From positions 1 to 16,590 of the forward strand of contig JAPJOH010000038.1 of assembly GCA_030826265.1 (NCBI GenBank): a DNA stretch of 16,590 nt. The letters are read 5' to 3'. The translations under genes and the position numbers were made by a program. The notes below the pieces were generated by a model. That model was not told the DNA's origin. It searched no databases and saw nothing but the letters and a program-made list of their open reading frames with translations. This document shows, in pieces, positions 1 to 6,973 of the stretch; the first letter of the stretch is position 1, and every line of letters starts with the position of its first letter. This DNA comes from Collinsella aerofaciens (GTDB lineage: Bacteria; Actinomycetota; Coriobacteriia; Coriobacteriales; Coriobacteriaceae).

Positions 1-102
1 GAATGAAGATGCGTGCGACGGGGGCGAGGCGAATGGCTGAGCGGTATCGATACGCGGGTTCAACGGTATTATATTGACCACATAGATTTTTAACTTGCAT
101 TT
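1..102. other. Left-edge stretch with possible tail of an upstream gene
   Basis: A plus-strand frame open from the window edge (codons from base 3) ends at TGA 75-77 and could be the last 24 or so residues of a gene lying outside the window (...AERYRYAGSTVLY). It is too short to recognise and may be chance. Bases 78-102 separate it from the convergent ABC operon; I see no hairpin followed by a T run on either strand. A 10-bp palindrome GTATCGATAC lies at 44-53. Confidence 0.2.
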
Positions 103-852
103 CTACCCGCCCTTTTCGTAGAGTCGCCGATACGTGCTTAGCGCACCCTCGGCGCGTCCGGCAGGCTTTGCGAAATGGGATCCAGGAGACTTCGGCGCAG
201 CATCATCTTGCGGAATGCTTCTAATGAGCCTCCCATCCTTCAAAAACAGAATCTCATCGCACAGCCTATCGACCGAATCCAAGATGTGGGATGACATGAT
301 GATGCACGTACCAGAATCGGCCAGCTTCCTGAGAATCTCGGAATGCAAGTCCACCCTGCTGGGGTCGAGCGCGTTCATGGGCTCATCTAATAGAAGGTAC
401 CGCGCGCCCGTCGCATACGCAATCGTCAGGGTAAGCTGCTGCTTCATGCCCTGGCTCAGAGTGCGGATCCTCATCTTCGCGAACTCGCCTATCTGCGTTT
501 GTTCCACTATCTCTTCGATATCGCGAGCATGCGGCCACATATCGCAAACCATCTTGAGGTGATCTTCCGCACGCAATCCGGGATACAGCAGCGTCCCCTC
601 ACCAGGTGCATAGAAGATCATAGAACGGACCTCTCTCGCACCCGTACCCCGCACCTCATCCAGAACGATGCTCCCGTCCACGCGAGGACCCGGCAAACCT
701 GCCATCGCACGCAGCAACGTCGTCTTTCCATGCCCGTTCGGAGCGACGAGACCGTAGACCGTACCCGGGGCAAACTCAGCGTTCACCGAATCTACGAGCA
801 CCTTCTTTCCATAAGAGATCGTCAGCGTTTGAAGGTCAATCATCGAGATCAT
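103..852 (-). CDS. ABC transporter ATP-binding protein
   Basis: Cytoplasmic ATPase subunit of an ABC-2-type transporter that should power the permease encoded just upstream. It has one nucleotide-binding domain: Walker A at residues 34-45 (GLVAPNGHGKTT), signature LSQGMKQQL at 132-140, Walker B RYLLLDEP at 151-158 with presumed catalytic Glu157, D-loop ALDP at 161-164 and switch His189 in SSHIL. The first Walker A glycine is Ala37, and the Q-loop region reads FYAPGEGTLL with no obvious Gln, as in ABC-2 ATPases that carry Glu there. The first ATG (852) overlaps the permease stop in an ATGA, indicating translational coupling. The GGGG directly against that ATG sits about nine bases before a second ATG at 843, so translation may really begin at residue 4. 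The substrate cannot be read from the sequence. Confidence 0.95.
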   Translation of the reverse strand: MISMIDLQTLTISYGKKVLVDSVNAEFAPGTVYGLVAPNGHGKTTLLRAMAGLPGPRVDGSIVLDEVRGTGAREVRSMIFYAPGEGTLLYPGLRAEDHLKMVCDMWPHARDIEEIVEQTQIGEFAKMRIRTLSQGMKQQLTLTIAYATGARYLLLDEPMNALDPSRVDLHSEILRKLADSGTCIIMSSHILDSVDRLCDEILFLKDGRLIRSIPQDDAAPKSPGSHFAKPAGRAEGALSTYRRLYEKGG

Positions 853-3089
853 CCCCTTTCGATCTTTGGAACACTCAGGCGCACCATCAACGGAGATACG
901 GCGCCCAAGACCACCAGCAGAGCGCCCGATGCGCCGACGACCTCTCCAAAAGGCATCGCGTTCGTCCCTCGCCCAAGGAACCCAATCGTCCCCACCTGGG
1001 AAGCGGGATCAAACGAGGCGAATGGAGCCAGCAGCGCGACGCCCATGCCCACGCTTTCAACATGAGCGCTCAACGAACCCAACACCAAGAGAACCGCGCA
1101 AACCATTCCGGTGACAACGGGGTTGCGGCTAATCGCTGCTGTCAACGCAGCGACGACGGAAATCACGCCGTATGCCATGACCAGCAACGGAATACTGCAC
1201 AACACCGCCTCCCCCACCATGGACGTTGTCGAAGCTCCCGCCCGAATGAGAGCGACGGGATACTCCGATCCACCCGCACCGTTCTTAATCACGGACACAA
1301 CGACAGCGGGAACCATCGACACCAAAAGCAGCACCAAGCCAAGCAGGAGAGCCAGCGCAACAGCCGTCAGAAAACGCACATGCGCTGTTGCGGGGATCTG
1401 GAGAACCAGAAGGGAACGACACTGCAGGTGGGTGCACGCGAGCGATGTGACAACCACGGGCAACAGCAAAAATAAGGAGGGAAGCGCTGCCTGGAGATAC
1501 GAAAGGAGGATTAATGGGGGCATCTTCGTACTTAACTCGTAAACCTTGGGGTCCGGCAAGCTCGCGATCGACTCAACCAGAAGGGCGCGTGCCTCCGCAC
1601 GAGAAGGAGTCTCCGGCTCGATTCCGATCGATTGCAGGAGAGTCGCATCTGCCGCGCCCAGCTCACCTCGAGCGCGCTCGTACGTCGCAAGGCTTCGAAA
1701 CCCCTCCGCAGGCATAGGCGCGTACACGAAACCCGAAAGAGCATCCCGCATGTCTTCCAGGGCCGCTTTGCCCTCGACGTCCATATTCGCAGCGTTCTGC
1801 TCTAGATACCGATCTATTGAACGGAGCTCCCCATCCCTATACCGAACAGCGGAAACGTTATCAGCGTCAGGAAACATCTCGACCAGAGCCGGGGCCAGCA
1901 TCGTCGTCGACATTGCAATCGCGCATACGGCGAGGGTAGGAGAACGCAGGAGCAGTTTCCCCATCGTTCTTACGTATGCAACGGCGGAGGCACAAGCGCT
2001 CGAACGAGTTGCCGTTCTCGATGCAGTGAAGGAACCTCTCTCAAGACAAATCGGGGATATCGGGCACGCGCAGCCGCTCTTTCCAGCAACGCAAAGCAGG
2101 CTAATTGTCAGCACCTCGATCCCGATTGCGCATACGAGGGCAATCGCGCCACGCTCGAAGCAAAGTCCAGGCAGATTCACTATCTGCGTTGTCGGGTACG
2201 GGCTATAGGCGCCGACGGTCAACTCAGTGTTCGCATACGTAAGGGGATTCAACAGGGCGAACTCACGTAAAGCGATGGATCTTCCGTAATACCCGGGAAC
2301 CATCGTCACCCCCATCAGGGCACATACGAACACGATTCCAAGCGTAGGGTTATTGGCAATCTTCACGGCAAGGTGAACGACAAGCGAGATGAACGCTGCC
2401 ACCAAGAATTGCAAGATGGCCGTCTGCGCGAACACCAGCCAAGCCGGTTTGATAACCGGAGTCGCATATTGAATGTAGCCTATCGGATAGAACGGCGAGC
2501 CCGGGCCATTCTTCACAAGCGCGGCGATTATCCCTGGAAGATTGATGGCGAGGACGGCAAGCATTGCAAAAACACTCGCCCATACGCTCGATGCAACAAG
2601 TCTACCCAGCTCGCCCATCGGTGCCTGGATGATGAGCTTTTCACGTTTGTTAAGACACGCGGCAAGGAACGAGACGGCAACGGCCGTTGCGACCCATAGC
2701 AAGTACTCCTTCGATCCGTCATAATAGGTGTACTCTCCATCCGATATCTGCAGAAACGGAAGTAGGGGAGAGAGCGGTGCCAAGATAAGACGTCCCGCGG
2801 CAAGAGGGTACAGAAGCGCGGGCATGCTTGATGAAGAGGTATAGACACCGTCCTCCCCCGCATTCACAAGCGCATCCGCATAGGATGCTGACAATTCCTG
2901 CTCAACACGGGTTATTCCCGACTCGAGGTATTCGACCCGTCCGTCGATGCCAGCCGCGCTCCTGAAGACGGGCAGAGCACAAAGAACCATCAACGCAACA
3001 ACGACAACACAGAGCGACCTGGAGGAGAGAAGCGACCTAAAGATCGCCTTCGAGATTTTGAGCATATTCATCGCCAACCTTAACCTCAT
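849..3089 (-). CDS. ABC-2-type permease with internally duplicated halves
   Basis: Integral membrane partner of the downstream ATPase. It is about twice the length of a usual ABC-2 permease and looks like two permease units joined in one chain. Half 1 has a first membrane segment near 26-44, an outward loop to about 126, then five or so membrane segments to about 335. Half 2 repeats this, with a first segment near 384-404, a long soluble loop (405-520) and segments from 525 to 740. The halves share VKNGPGSPFYP at 192-202 versus IKNGAGGSEYP at 601-611, each followed by the same pattern of helices and by an NNPTLG / RNPVVTG stretch (246-251, 655-661). The joining segment (336-378) is rich in Cys, Ser and Arg. 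Start codon is uncertain: ATGs at 3089, 3071 and 3065 are all in frame, and AAGG precedes the 3071 ATG at usable spacing. Substrate unknown; export or self-protection is only a guess. Confidence 0.88.
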   Translation of the reverse strand: MRLRLAMNMLKISKAIFRSLLSSRSLCVVVVALMVLCALPVFRSAAGIDGRVEYLESGITRVEQELSASYADALVNAGEDGVYTSSSSMPALLYPLAAGRLILAPLSPLLPFLQISDGEYTYYDGSKEYLLWVATAVAVSFLAACLNKREKLIIQAPMGELGRLVASSVWASVFAMLAVLAINLPGIIAALVKNGPGSPFYPIGYIQYATPVIKPAWLVFAQTAILQFLVAAFISLVVHLAVKIANNPTLGIVFVCALMGVTMVPGYYGRSIALREFALLNPLTYANTELTVGAYSPYPTTQIVNLPGLCFERGAIALVCAIGIEVLTISLLCVAGKSGCACPISPICLERGSFTASRTATRSSACASAVAYVRTMGKLLLRSPTLAVCAIAMSTTMLAPALVEMFPDADNVSAVRYRDGELRSIDRYLEQNAANMDVEGKAALEDMRDALSGFVYAPMPAEGFRSLATYERARGELGAADATLLQSIGIEPETPSRAEARALLVESIASLPDPKVYELSTKMPPLILLSYLQAALPSLFLLLPVVVTSLACTHLQCRSLLVLQIPATAHVRFLTAVALALLLGLVLLLVSMVPAVVVSVIKNGAGGSEYPVALIRAGASTTSMVGEAVLCSIPLLVMAYGVISVVAALTAAISRNPVVTGMVCAVLLVLGSLSAHVESVGMGVALLAPFASFDPASQVGTIGFLGRGTNAMPFGEVVGASGALLVVLGAVSPLMVRLSVPKIERG

Positions 3090-3104
3090 CCAGTCGGAAC
3101 AGAG

Positions 3105-3127
3105 GGGCCGAACAAAATGCTCGGCCC
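3105..3127. repeat. Inverted repeat upstream of the ABC operon
   Basis: Perfect 7-bp arms GGGCCGA (3105-3111) and TCGGCCC (3121-3127) flank a 9-base loop, 16 bases before the first permease ATG. In the permease transcript it would be a stem-loop in the leader. It has no T run in that direction, so it is not a typical terminator. It could be an operator or a leader structure. Confidence 0.5.
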
Positions 3128-3134
3128 TTATTAC

Positions 3135-3169
3135 TTGCCGGCAAAGTCAATTTAACATAAACTGTTAAA
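3135..3169 (+). promoter_or_regulatory. Candidate promoter and palindromic operator, divergent control region
   Basis: A candidate plus-strand promoter is TTGCCG (3135-3140), 17 bases, TAAACT (3158-3163), about 44 bases before the DUF2975-type gene. A perfect inverted repeat, TTTAACA (3151-3157), five bases, TGTTAAA (3163-3169), overlaps the -10 element, as expected of a repressor site. A second perfect 10-bp palindrome, TTGCCGGCAA (3135-3144), covers the -35. The Cro/C1 protein encoded 560 bases downstream is the natural candidate to bind here and could also control the divergent ABC operon. The palindromes are seen directly; the binding is inferred. Confidence 0.5.
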
Positions 3170-3206
3170 AAGTAACCTGAGTTTTTTAAATTCTTCGGAG
3201 GTTATT

Positions 3207-3719
3207 ATGAGTTCCGACAATCGCACTCCCCGGCTTCATTCCTTCCGCATCGCATGTGCGATAGCCTCTGCGACCCTTTGCGCCACCGCCATCGCACAAG
3301 TGGCGTTCTCCTTAAAGCCAGCAATCGAAGTGCTCGACAACCCTGTAATTGCAGACTCCCCCGCGTATCCAGCCCTTGCGATCTCGACATTGGTCCCTGC
3401 CGTCATCGGTATCGCTACGACCATCCTCAGCGCCGTTCTCGTGTGGACGATCAAGAGCGGAGACCCCTTCAAGAAAGGGTCTGCGACATGCTTGAAGGTG
3501 CTCGGCATTCTCTTCGTTGTTCAAGCTGCCACCAGCCTCTACGCCGGCTCACTCAAAACCTCCGTTTCGATGTTTGGCGGCGAGGGGGCCGTCGGCGCCC
3601 AAGAGATCGCTTCATCATTCGATTGGACCTCTCTGGTTCTCGGCATCGTCCTGTTCATGCTTTCCCAGCTCTTCTTGTACGCCCGAGAGCTGTACCTCGA
3701 CTCCGACGAGATTGCGTAA
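3207..3719 (+). CDS. DUF2975-type four-helix membrane protein
   Basis: A 170-residue integral membrane protein with four predicted helices near residues 13-33, 57-80, 96-113 and 140-157. Features that fit the DUF2975 family are the GDPFKKGS segment before helix 3 and the C-terminal pattern LVLGIVLFMLSQLFLYARELYLDSDEIA-like, in which a last helix is followed by a short acidic end. Members are usually encoded directly beside a small Cro/C1-type regulator, as here. Their biochemical role is unknown; the pairing suggests the membrane protein modulates or reports to the regulator. A strong GGAGG (3197-3201) lies five bases before the ATG. The gap to the regulator gene is nine bases, so the two form one operon, divergent from the ABC operon. 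Confidence 0.75.
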   Translation: MSSDNRTPRLHSFRIACAIASATLCATAIAQVAFSLKPAIEVLDNPVIADSPAYPALAISTLVPAVIGIATTILSAVLVWTIKSGDPFKKGSATCLKVLGILFVVQAATSLYAGSLKTSVSMFGGEGAVGAQEIASSFDWTSLVLGIVLFMLSQLFLYARELYLDSDEIA

Positions 3720-3728
3720 GGAAACGCC

Positions 3729-3980
3729 ATGCCCGTAATTGTTCGCCTCGACAAGATCATGGCCGAGCGAAAGATTTCCTCGAACGAACTTGCCGAAAGG
3801 ATTGGAACCACGCCCGTGAACCTGTCCCGTATTAAAAAAGGGCATATTCGCGGCATTCGCTTCAACACACTCGAGCAGCTATGCCTCGCCCTTCGTTGCC
3901 AACCCGGAGACCTTCTCGAAGTCATGAGCGAAGAGGATGCCCGAAAGGAGTTCGGACTCGATTGGTCCGCCGAGGATTAG
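3729..3980 (+). CDS. YozG-like Cro/C1-type transcriptional regulator
   Basis: Small DNA-binding protein of 83 residues. The helix-turn-helix spans about residues 16-38 (SSNELAERIGTTPVNLSRIKKG), followed by the family hallmarks IRFNTLEQLC (43-52) and ALRCQPGDLLE (54-64), typical of the HTH_26/YozG group that partners DUF2975 proteins. AAGGA overlaps the stop of the membrane gene and sits six bases before this ATG, so translation is probably coupled. The C-terminal extension after GDLLE is about 19 residues and acidic. The TAG stop at 3978-3980 is in frame with the recombinase fragment that starts at the next codon, so the end of this protein may mark a recombination junction. Likely autoregulator of its own operon and possibly of the divergent ABC genes. 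Confidence 0.85.
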   Translation: MPVIVRLDKIMAERKISSNELAERIGTTPVNLSRIKKGHIRGIRFNTLEQLCLALRCQPGDLLEVMSEEDARKEFGLDWSAED

Positions 3981-4706
3981 AGGGCGGTCGTACTCGCCCT
4001 GCACACGGGGACGCGAATCGGCGAGGTCTGCGGCCTTCGGTGGTGCGATGTGGATTTCGAGACGGGCCTGATCTCGATCAGGCACTCGGTGGCGTACGCG
4101 AAGGGAATGGGTTCGTTCATCAAGGACACCAAGACCCATGACGCCAGGGGTATCCCCATCGACCCGGTCGGCCTACTCCCCTTCCTGAAGGAGACCCACG
4201 AGATCGACTGCGGAAAGCTGCGCTTGCGCGGCCTTACCGGGGCGGTCGAGATCGGGGACTGCTACATCCTGTCGGAGCCGGGCGCGACCTTCGCGACGAC
4301 AAGCTATATCCGCAGGGCGTTCAAGACGTTCTCGGAGACCAACGGCCTCATGGGCACCAACGACGAGCTGATCACGTTCCACGGCCTTCGCCACACGTTC
4401 GCAACGCAGTGGATCCGCCAAGGCGGCGATATCAAGGCGCTCCAATCGATCCTCGGCCACAAGGACGCCATGGCGACGCTCAACGTCTACGCCGACATCG
4501 AGCCCATCTCCAAAATCCATAACATGCTGCGCGCCACGCCGTGCCTTTGGCGCGGGCACCTCGGGCCGAGGGTCGATCCGGGTCCCATGTTCCAACAGAG
4601 GATCCAGGAGTCCATCGAGACGCTCCAGGCGTTCGGCTACGGCATCACCGAGCCGGACGACCGAAATATCGCCATACGCGACGTGAAGACGAACAGTTGG
4701 CTCTAG
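3981..4706 (+). pseudogene. Tyrosine recombinase (integrase), catalytic domain only
   Basis: The frame from 3981 encodes the catalytic half of a phage- or transposon-type integrase. The active-site set is complete: Arg in HTGTRIGE (codon 4014-4016), Lys in KDTKTHDARGIPI, His-x-x-Arg in FHGLRHTFATQW, His in LGHKDAMATL and nucleophile Tyr in NVYADIEP. The whole N-terminal DNA-binding part (arm-binding and SAM-like core-binding domains, normally about 150-200 residues) is missing: homology begins immediately after the regulator's TAG. The only in-frame start candidate, GTG at 4050, falls after the catalytic Arg and has no good ribosome-binding site. After the Tyr motif comes a 70-residue tail (RATPCLWRGHL...DVKTNSWL) that I do not recognise. 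Best read as a 5'-truncated, probably inactive relic of the element that delivered the upstream cassette. Confidence 0.85.
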
Positions 4707-4762
4707 CTCACCGAGTACGCGGCAGTGCTGGGCCCATCCCAACTGAGGTCACGGTGGTCCGA

Positions 4763-4824
4763 TAGGGGCGCCGCCCGCGGCATGCGCCGCGGAGCGGTAT
4801 CCCCTACCGAAGGGCGGGGATGCC
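4763..4824. repeat. Two overlapping, mutually exclusive hairpins
   Basis: Hairpin A pairs TAGGGG (4763-4768) with CCCCTA (4801-4806) and, inside, CCGC-CCGCGGC (4771-4781) with GCCGCGG-A-GCGG (4786-4797) around an ATGC loop: about 17 pairs with one bulged A and a small internal loop. Hairpin B pairs GGTATCCCC (4796-4804) with GGGGATGCC (4816-4824), allowing one G-T pair. Both need 4796-4804, so an RNA can form only one in full. No T run follows either, so these are not standard terminators. They may be a REP-like element or the end of the mobile element. Confidence 0.55.
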
Positions 4825-4843
4825 TTCCGCTTCCAGTTCGGAA

Positions 4844-4906
4844 TCAGCCGTCGGAGGCGTTCGGCTGACTGCGGGAACGGCCTGTCCGCTCAATGTGTTC
4901 GGCTGA
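4844..4906. repeat. GTTCGGCTGA direct repeats with an inverted copy
   Basis: GTTCGGCTGA occurs at 4859-4868 and again at 4897-4906, 38 bases apart. TCAGCCG at 4844-4850 is the reverse complement of the end of the first copy, making a 7-bp inverted repeat with an 11-base loop. Short direct repeats beside an integrase gene can be recombinase arm sites; that use is only inferred. Confidence 0.45.
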
Positions 4907-5032
4907 GATCGGAAATCAACCCAACACGAGCCGGACACGCGCCAGACGGCTCTTCCCCGTACGGCCTTCCCCCTTACGCTCATGTTGCAGGCATGTAACG
5001 CCGCAGCGAGCGCGCCTTTTTTGCGCCAGACA

Positions 5033-5055
5033 GGTACAATGATGAACACTGTACC
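5033..5055 (+). promoter_or_regulatory. Possible -10 element within an inverted repeat, ACT gene
   Basis: TACAAT (5035-5040) is a good -10 match, 62 bases before the ACT start codon, but no convincing -35 lies 16-18 bases upstream. The inverted repeat GGTACA (5033-5038), 11 bases, TGTACC (5050-5055) overlaps it and would cover the transcription start, so it may be an operator. Confidence 0.35.
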
Positions 5056-5102
5056 GTAGCGGAGCGCCCCGCGCGCGCCGCAATCACGCGAAAGGGTTTC
5101 CC

Positions 5103-5390
5103 ATGGCCGAGATCTCGTCCTCCCGTATCGTCATCACCGTCCTTGGCAAGAACCGCCCCGGCATCGTCGCCGGCGTCACCCGTGTCCTAGGCGAGGCCAA
5201 CGTCGACATCCGCGACATCACGCAGTCCATTATCGAGGACATCTTCACCATGACCATGCTGGCCGATACCGCCGAGTCCAAGCTCGACTTCGCCGAGCTG
5301 CAGAAGGCGCTGGCCGAGGCCGGCGAGCTTTCGGGCGTCAACGTGTCCATCCAGCGCGAGGACGTCTTCAACTTTATGTACCGCCTGTAG
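5103..5390 (+). CDS. ACT domain-containing regulatory protein
   Basis: A 95-residue protein that is essentially a single ACT domain of the UPF0237 group. The N-terminal strand and glycine-rich turn (IVITVLGKNRPGIVAGVTRVLGEANVDI, about residues 9-36) form the classical ACT ligand site, followed by the DI-x-D-ITQSI stretch and a second half ending VFNFMYRL. Such stand-alone ACT proteins are thought to sense a small molecule, often an amino acid. AAAGGG (5091-5096) lies six bases before the ATG. In other genomes this family usually sits beside a UPF0210 gene; here a citrate synthase follows after 77 bases with no terminator between, so the two are probably cotranscribed. Whether it acts on that enzyme is unknown. 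Confidence 0.88.
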   Translation: MAEISSSRIVITVLGKNRPGIVAGVTRVLGEANVDIRDITQSIIEDIFTMTMLADTAESKLDFAELQKALAEAGELSGVNVSIQREDVFNFMYRL

Positions 5391-5467
5391 CGAGCAAGCC
5401 GCTGGGGATAGCCTGACGCGCGCATGCCCATGCAAGCCACCCCGATGCGGCCCGGAGAGGAGCGCGC

Positions 5468-6886
5468 ATGGCCTACGACGCCAAGAAAATCTATTACCGC
5501 TTCGACGACCACCTGAGCCGCCTGGTCTTGGATTACGAAGCGAGCCGCCAGATTTCGCCCGAAAGCGAAAATCTCTACTATGGCCTGCCGACTGACCCTT
5601 ATGACGAGGGCCTGTTCGTCGAGCATAACGTCAAGCGCGGCCTGCGCAATGCCGACGGCTCGGGCGTGGTCGCGGGCCTCACTCGCATCTCGGATGTGCA
5701 CGGCTACAACAAGGTCGACGGAAAGGTCGTGCCCGATCAGGGCAGGCTCACGCTGCGCGGCTACAGCATCGAGGATCTGGTCAACAATGCCCAGGCTGAG
5801 AATCGCTACGGCTACGAGGAAGTCGCCTATCTGCTTATCACGGGTTCGCTGCCCAACAAGGAAGAGCTCGACGGCTTTTGCGAGCGCCTGGGCGCCTTTA
5901 GACATCTGAGCGACGAATACGTCAAAGAGTTCCCTATGACCACGGTGTCGTCGAGCATCATGAACGTGCTCCAGCGCGCCGTGCTGCTGCTCTACGCCTT
6001 CGATGCCGAACCAGACGTGATCACGCCCGAGCACGAAATCGACGTCGCCATTTCCATGCTCGCACGTCTCCCGCGCATCGCCGCCTTCGCCCACATGGCC
6101 TCGATCGCCAAGCTTCGCGGCTCCGAGGTTCACGTGCCGCACCCCACGCCCGGCCTCTCCACCGCCGAGACCATTCTGCAGGTCCTGCGCGGCGGCATGG
6201 CGTTCACCCGCGATGAGGCGATGCTGCTCGACGTGATGCTCATGCTGCATGCCGAGCACGGCGGCGGCAACAACTCCACCTTCGCTTGCCGCGTGCTGTC
6301 GTCTTCGGCCACCGACCCGTATTCCGCCTACGCCGCGGCTATCGGCTCGCTCAAGGGCCCGCGCCACGGCGGCGCCAACGCCAAGGTCGTGTCTATGCAC
6401 GAGGACATCCGCGCGCATGTTTCCAACTGGGAGGACGAGGACGAGGTCGCGGCCTACCTGGGCAAGATCCTCGACAAGCAGGCCTTCGACGGCACCGGCC
6501 TCATCTACGGCATGGGCCACGCCGTCTATACGCTCAGCGACCCGCGCGCCGAGGTCTGCCGCCGTTACGCGCGCTCACTGGCAGCCAAGAAGGACTTGGG
6601 CGAAGAGTTCGCACTCATCGAGCGCATCGAGCGCCTGGCACCCCAGGTCATGCGCGACCACGGCATGACCAAGCCCATCTGCGCCAACATCGACCTGTAC
6701 ACGGGCTTTATCTACAAGATGCTCGGCGTGCCCGAGACGCTCTTTACGCCGCTGTTCGCCGTCGCCCGCATGGCAGGCTGGTCGGCGCACCGCATGGAAG
6801 AGCTCTTCTGCGCGCACCGCATCATCCGCCCCGCCTACCGCCCGGTGATCGAGCCGCTGGAGTACAAGCCACTCGCCGACCGCTAG
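5468..6886 (+). CDS. Citrate synthase (citrate/2-methylcitrate synthase family)
   Basis: Condenses acetyl-CoA with oxaloacetate to citrate (or propionyl-CoA in methylcitrate relatives), feeding a partial TCA route to 2-oxoglutarate and glutamate in anaerobes. The catalytic set is visible: His264 in LMLHAEHGGGNNSTF, His300 in KGPRHGGANAKV and Asp409 in CANIDLYTGF. Oxaloacetate-site residues fit GHAVYT (350-355), SDPR (357-360) and the RPAYRPVIEP end (454-463). At 472 residues it is longer than the 370-430 usual for the family, because of about 60 extra N-terminal residues with no motif I recognise. A purine-rich GGAGAGGAG lies just before the ATG. It is the second gene after the ACT regulator, and a strong terminator follows 24 bases after the stop. 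Citrate versus methylcitrate activity cannot be decided from the sequence. Confidence 0.93.
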   Translation: MAYDAKKIYYRFDDHLSRLVLDYEASRQISPESENLYYGLPTDPYDEGLFVEHNVKRGLRNADGSGVVAGLTRISDVHGYNKVDGKVVPDQGRLTLRGYSIEDLVNNAQAENRYGYEEVAYLLITGSLPNKEELDGFCERLGAFRHLSDEYVKEFPMTTVSSSIMNVLQRAVLLLYAFDAEPDVITPEHEIDVAISMLARLPRIAAFAHMASIAKLRGSEVHVPHPTPGLSTAETILQVLRGGMAFTRDEAMLLDVMLMLHAEHGGGNNSTFACRVLSSSATDPYSAYAAAIGSLKGPRHGGANAKVVSMHEDIRAHVSNWEDEDEVAAYLGKILDKQAFDGTGLIYGMGHAVYTLSDPRAEVCRRYARSLAAKKDLGEEFALIERIERLAPQVMRDHGMTKPICANIDLYTGFIYKMLGVPETLFTPLFAVARMAGWSAHRMEELFCAHRIIRPAYRPVIEPLEYKPLADR

Positions 6887-6909
6887 GACGCGGACCGTTA
6901 TAGAACCCG

Positions 6910-6948
6910 AGCGTGGCCAGGGCATCGCCGCCTTCGGCCACGCTTTTT
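6910..6948 (+). terminator. Intrinsic terminator of the ACT-citrate synthase unit
   Basis: Perfect 9-bp stem, AGCGTGGCC (6910-6918) with GGCCACGCT (6936-6944), a 17-base loop, and a run of five T at 6944-6948. It ends transcription before the following HAD gene. Confidence 0.92.
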
Positions 6949-6973
6949 ATGCCAGTAGAAAGGGCTGCATCAA

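Larger units (their letters stand above)
4707..5102. other. Gene-free stretch with hairpins and short repeats
   Basis: I see no convincing coding region between the integrase relic and the ACT gene. The stretch holds two competing GC-rich hairpins (4763-4824), a cluster of GTTCGGCTGA repeats (4844-4906) and a candidate promoter with an inverted repeat just before the ACT gene (5033-5055). It is probably leftover non-coding end of a mobile element plus the promoter region of the core genes. Confidence 0.6.

Noticed and set aside
31..62. GGCTGAGCGG and GGGTTCAA resemble tRNA D- and T-arm fragments.
   Set aside because: They are only about ten bases apart; there is no anticodon arm or acceptor stem.
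4050..4706. Intact short integrase starting at GTG 4050.
   Set aside because: This start would omit the catalytic Arg at 4014-4016 and has no clear ribosome-binding site; a 5'-truncated gene is the better reading.
5084..6520. Long open frame antisense to the citrate synthase gene.
   Set aside because: Shadow of a high-GC gene; the plus-strand frame has all catalytic motifs.
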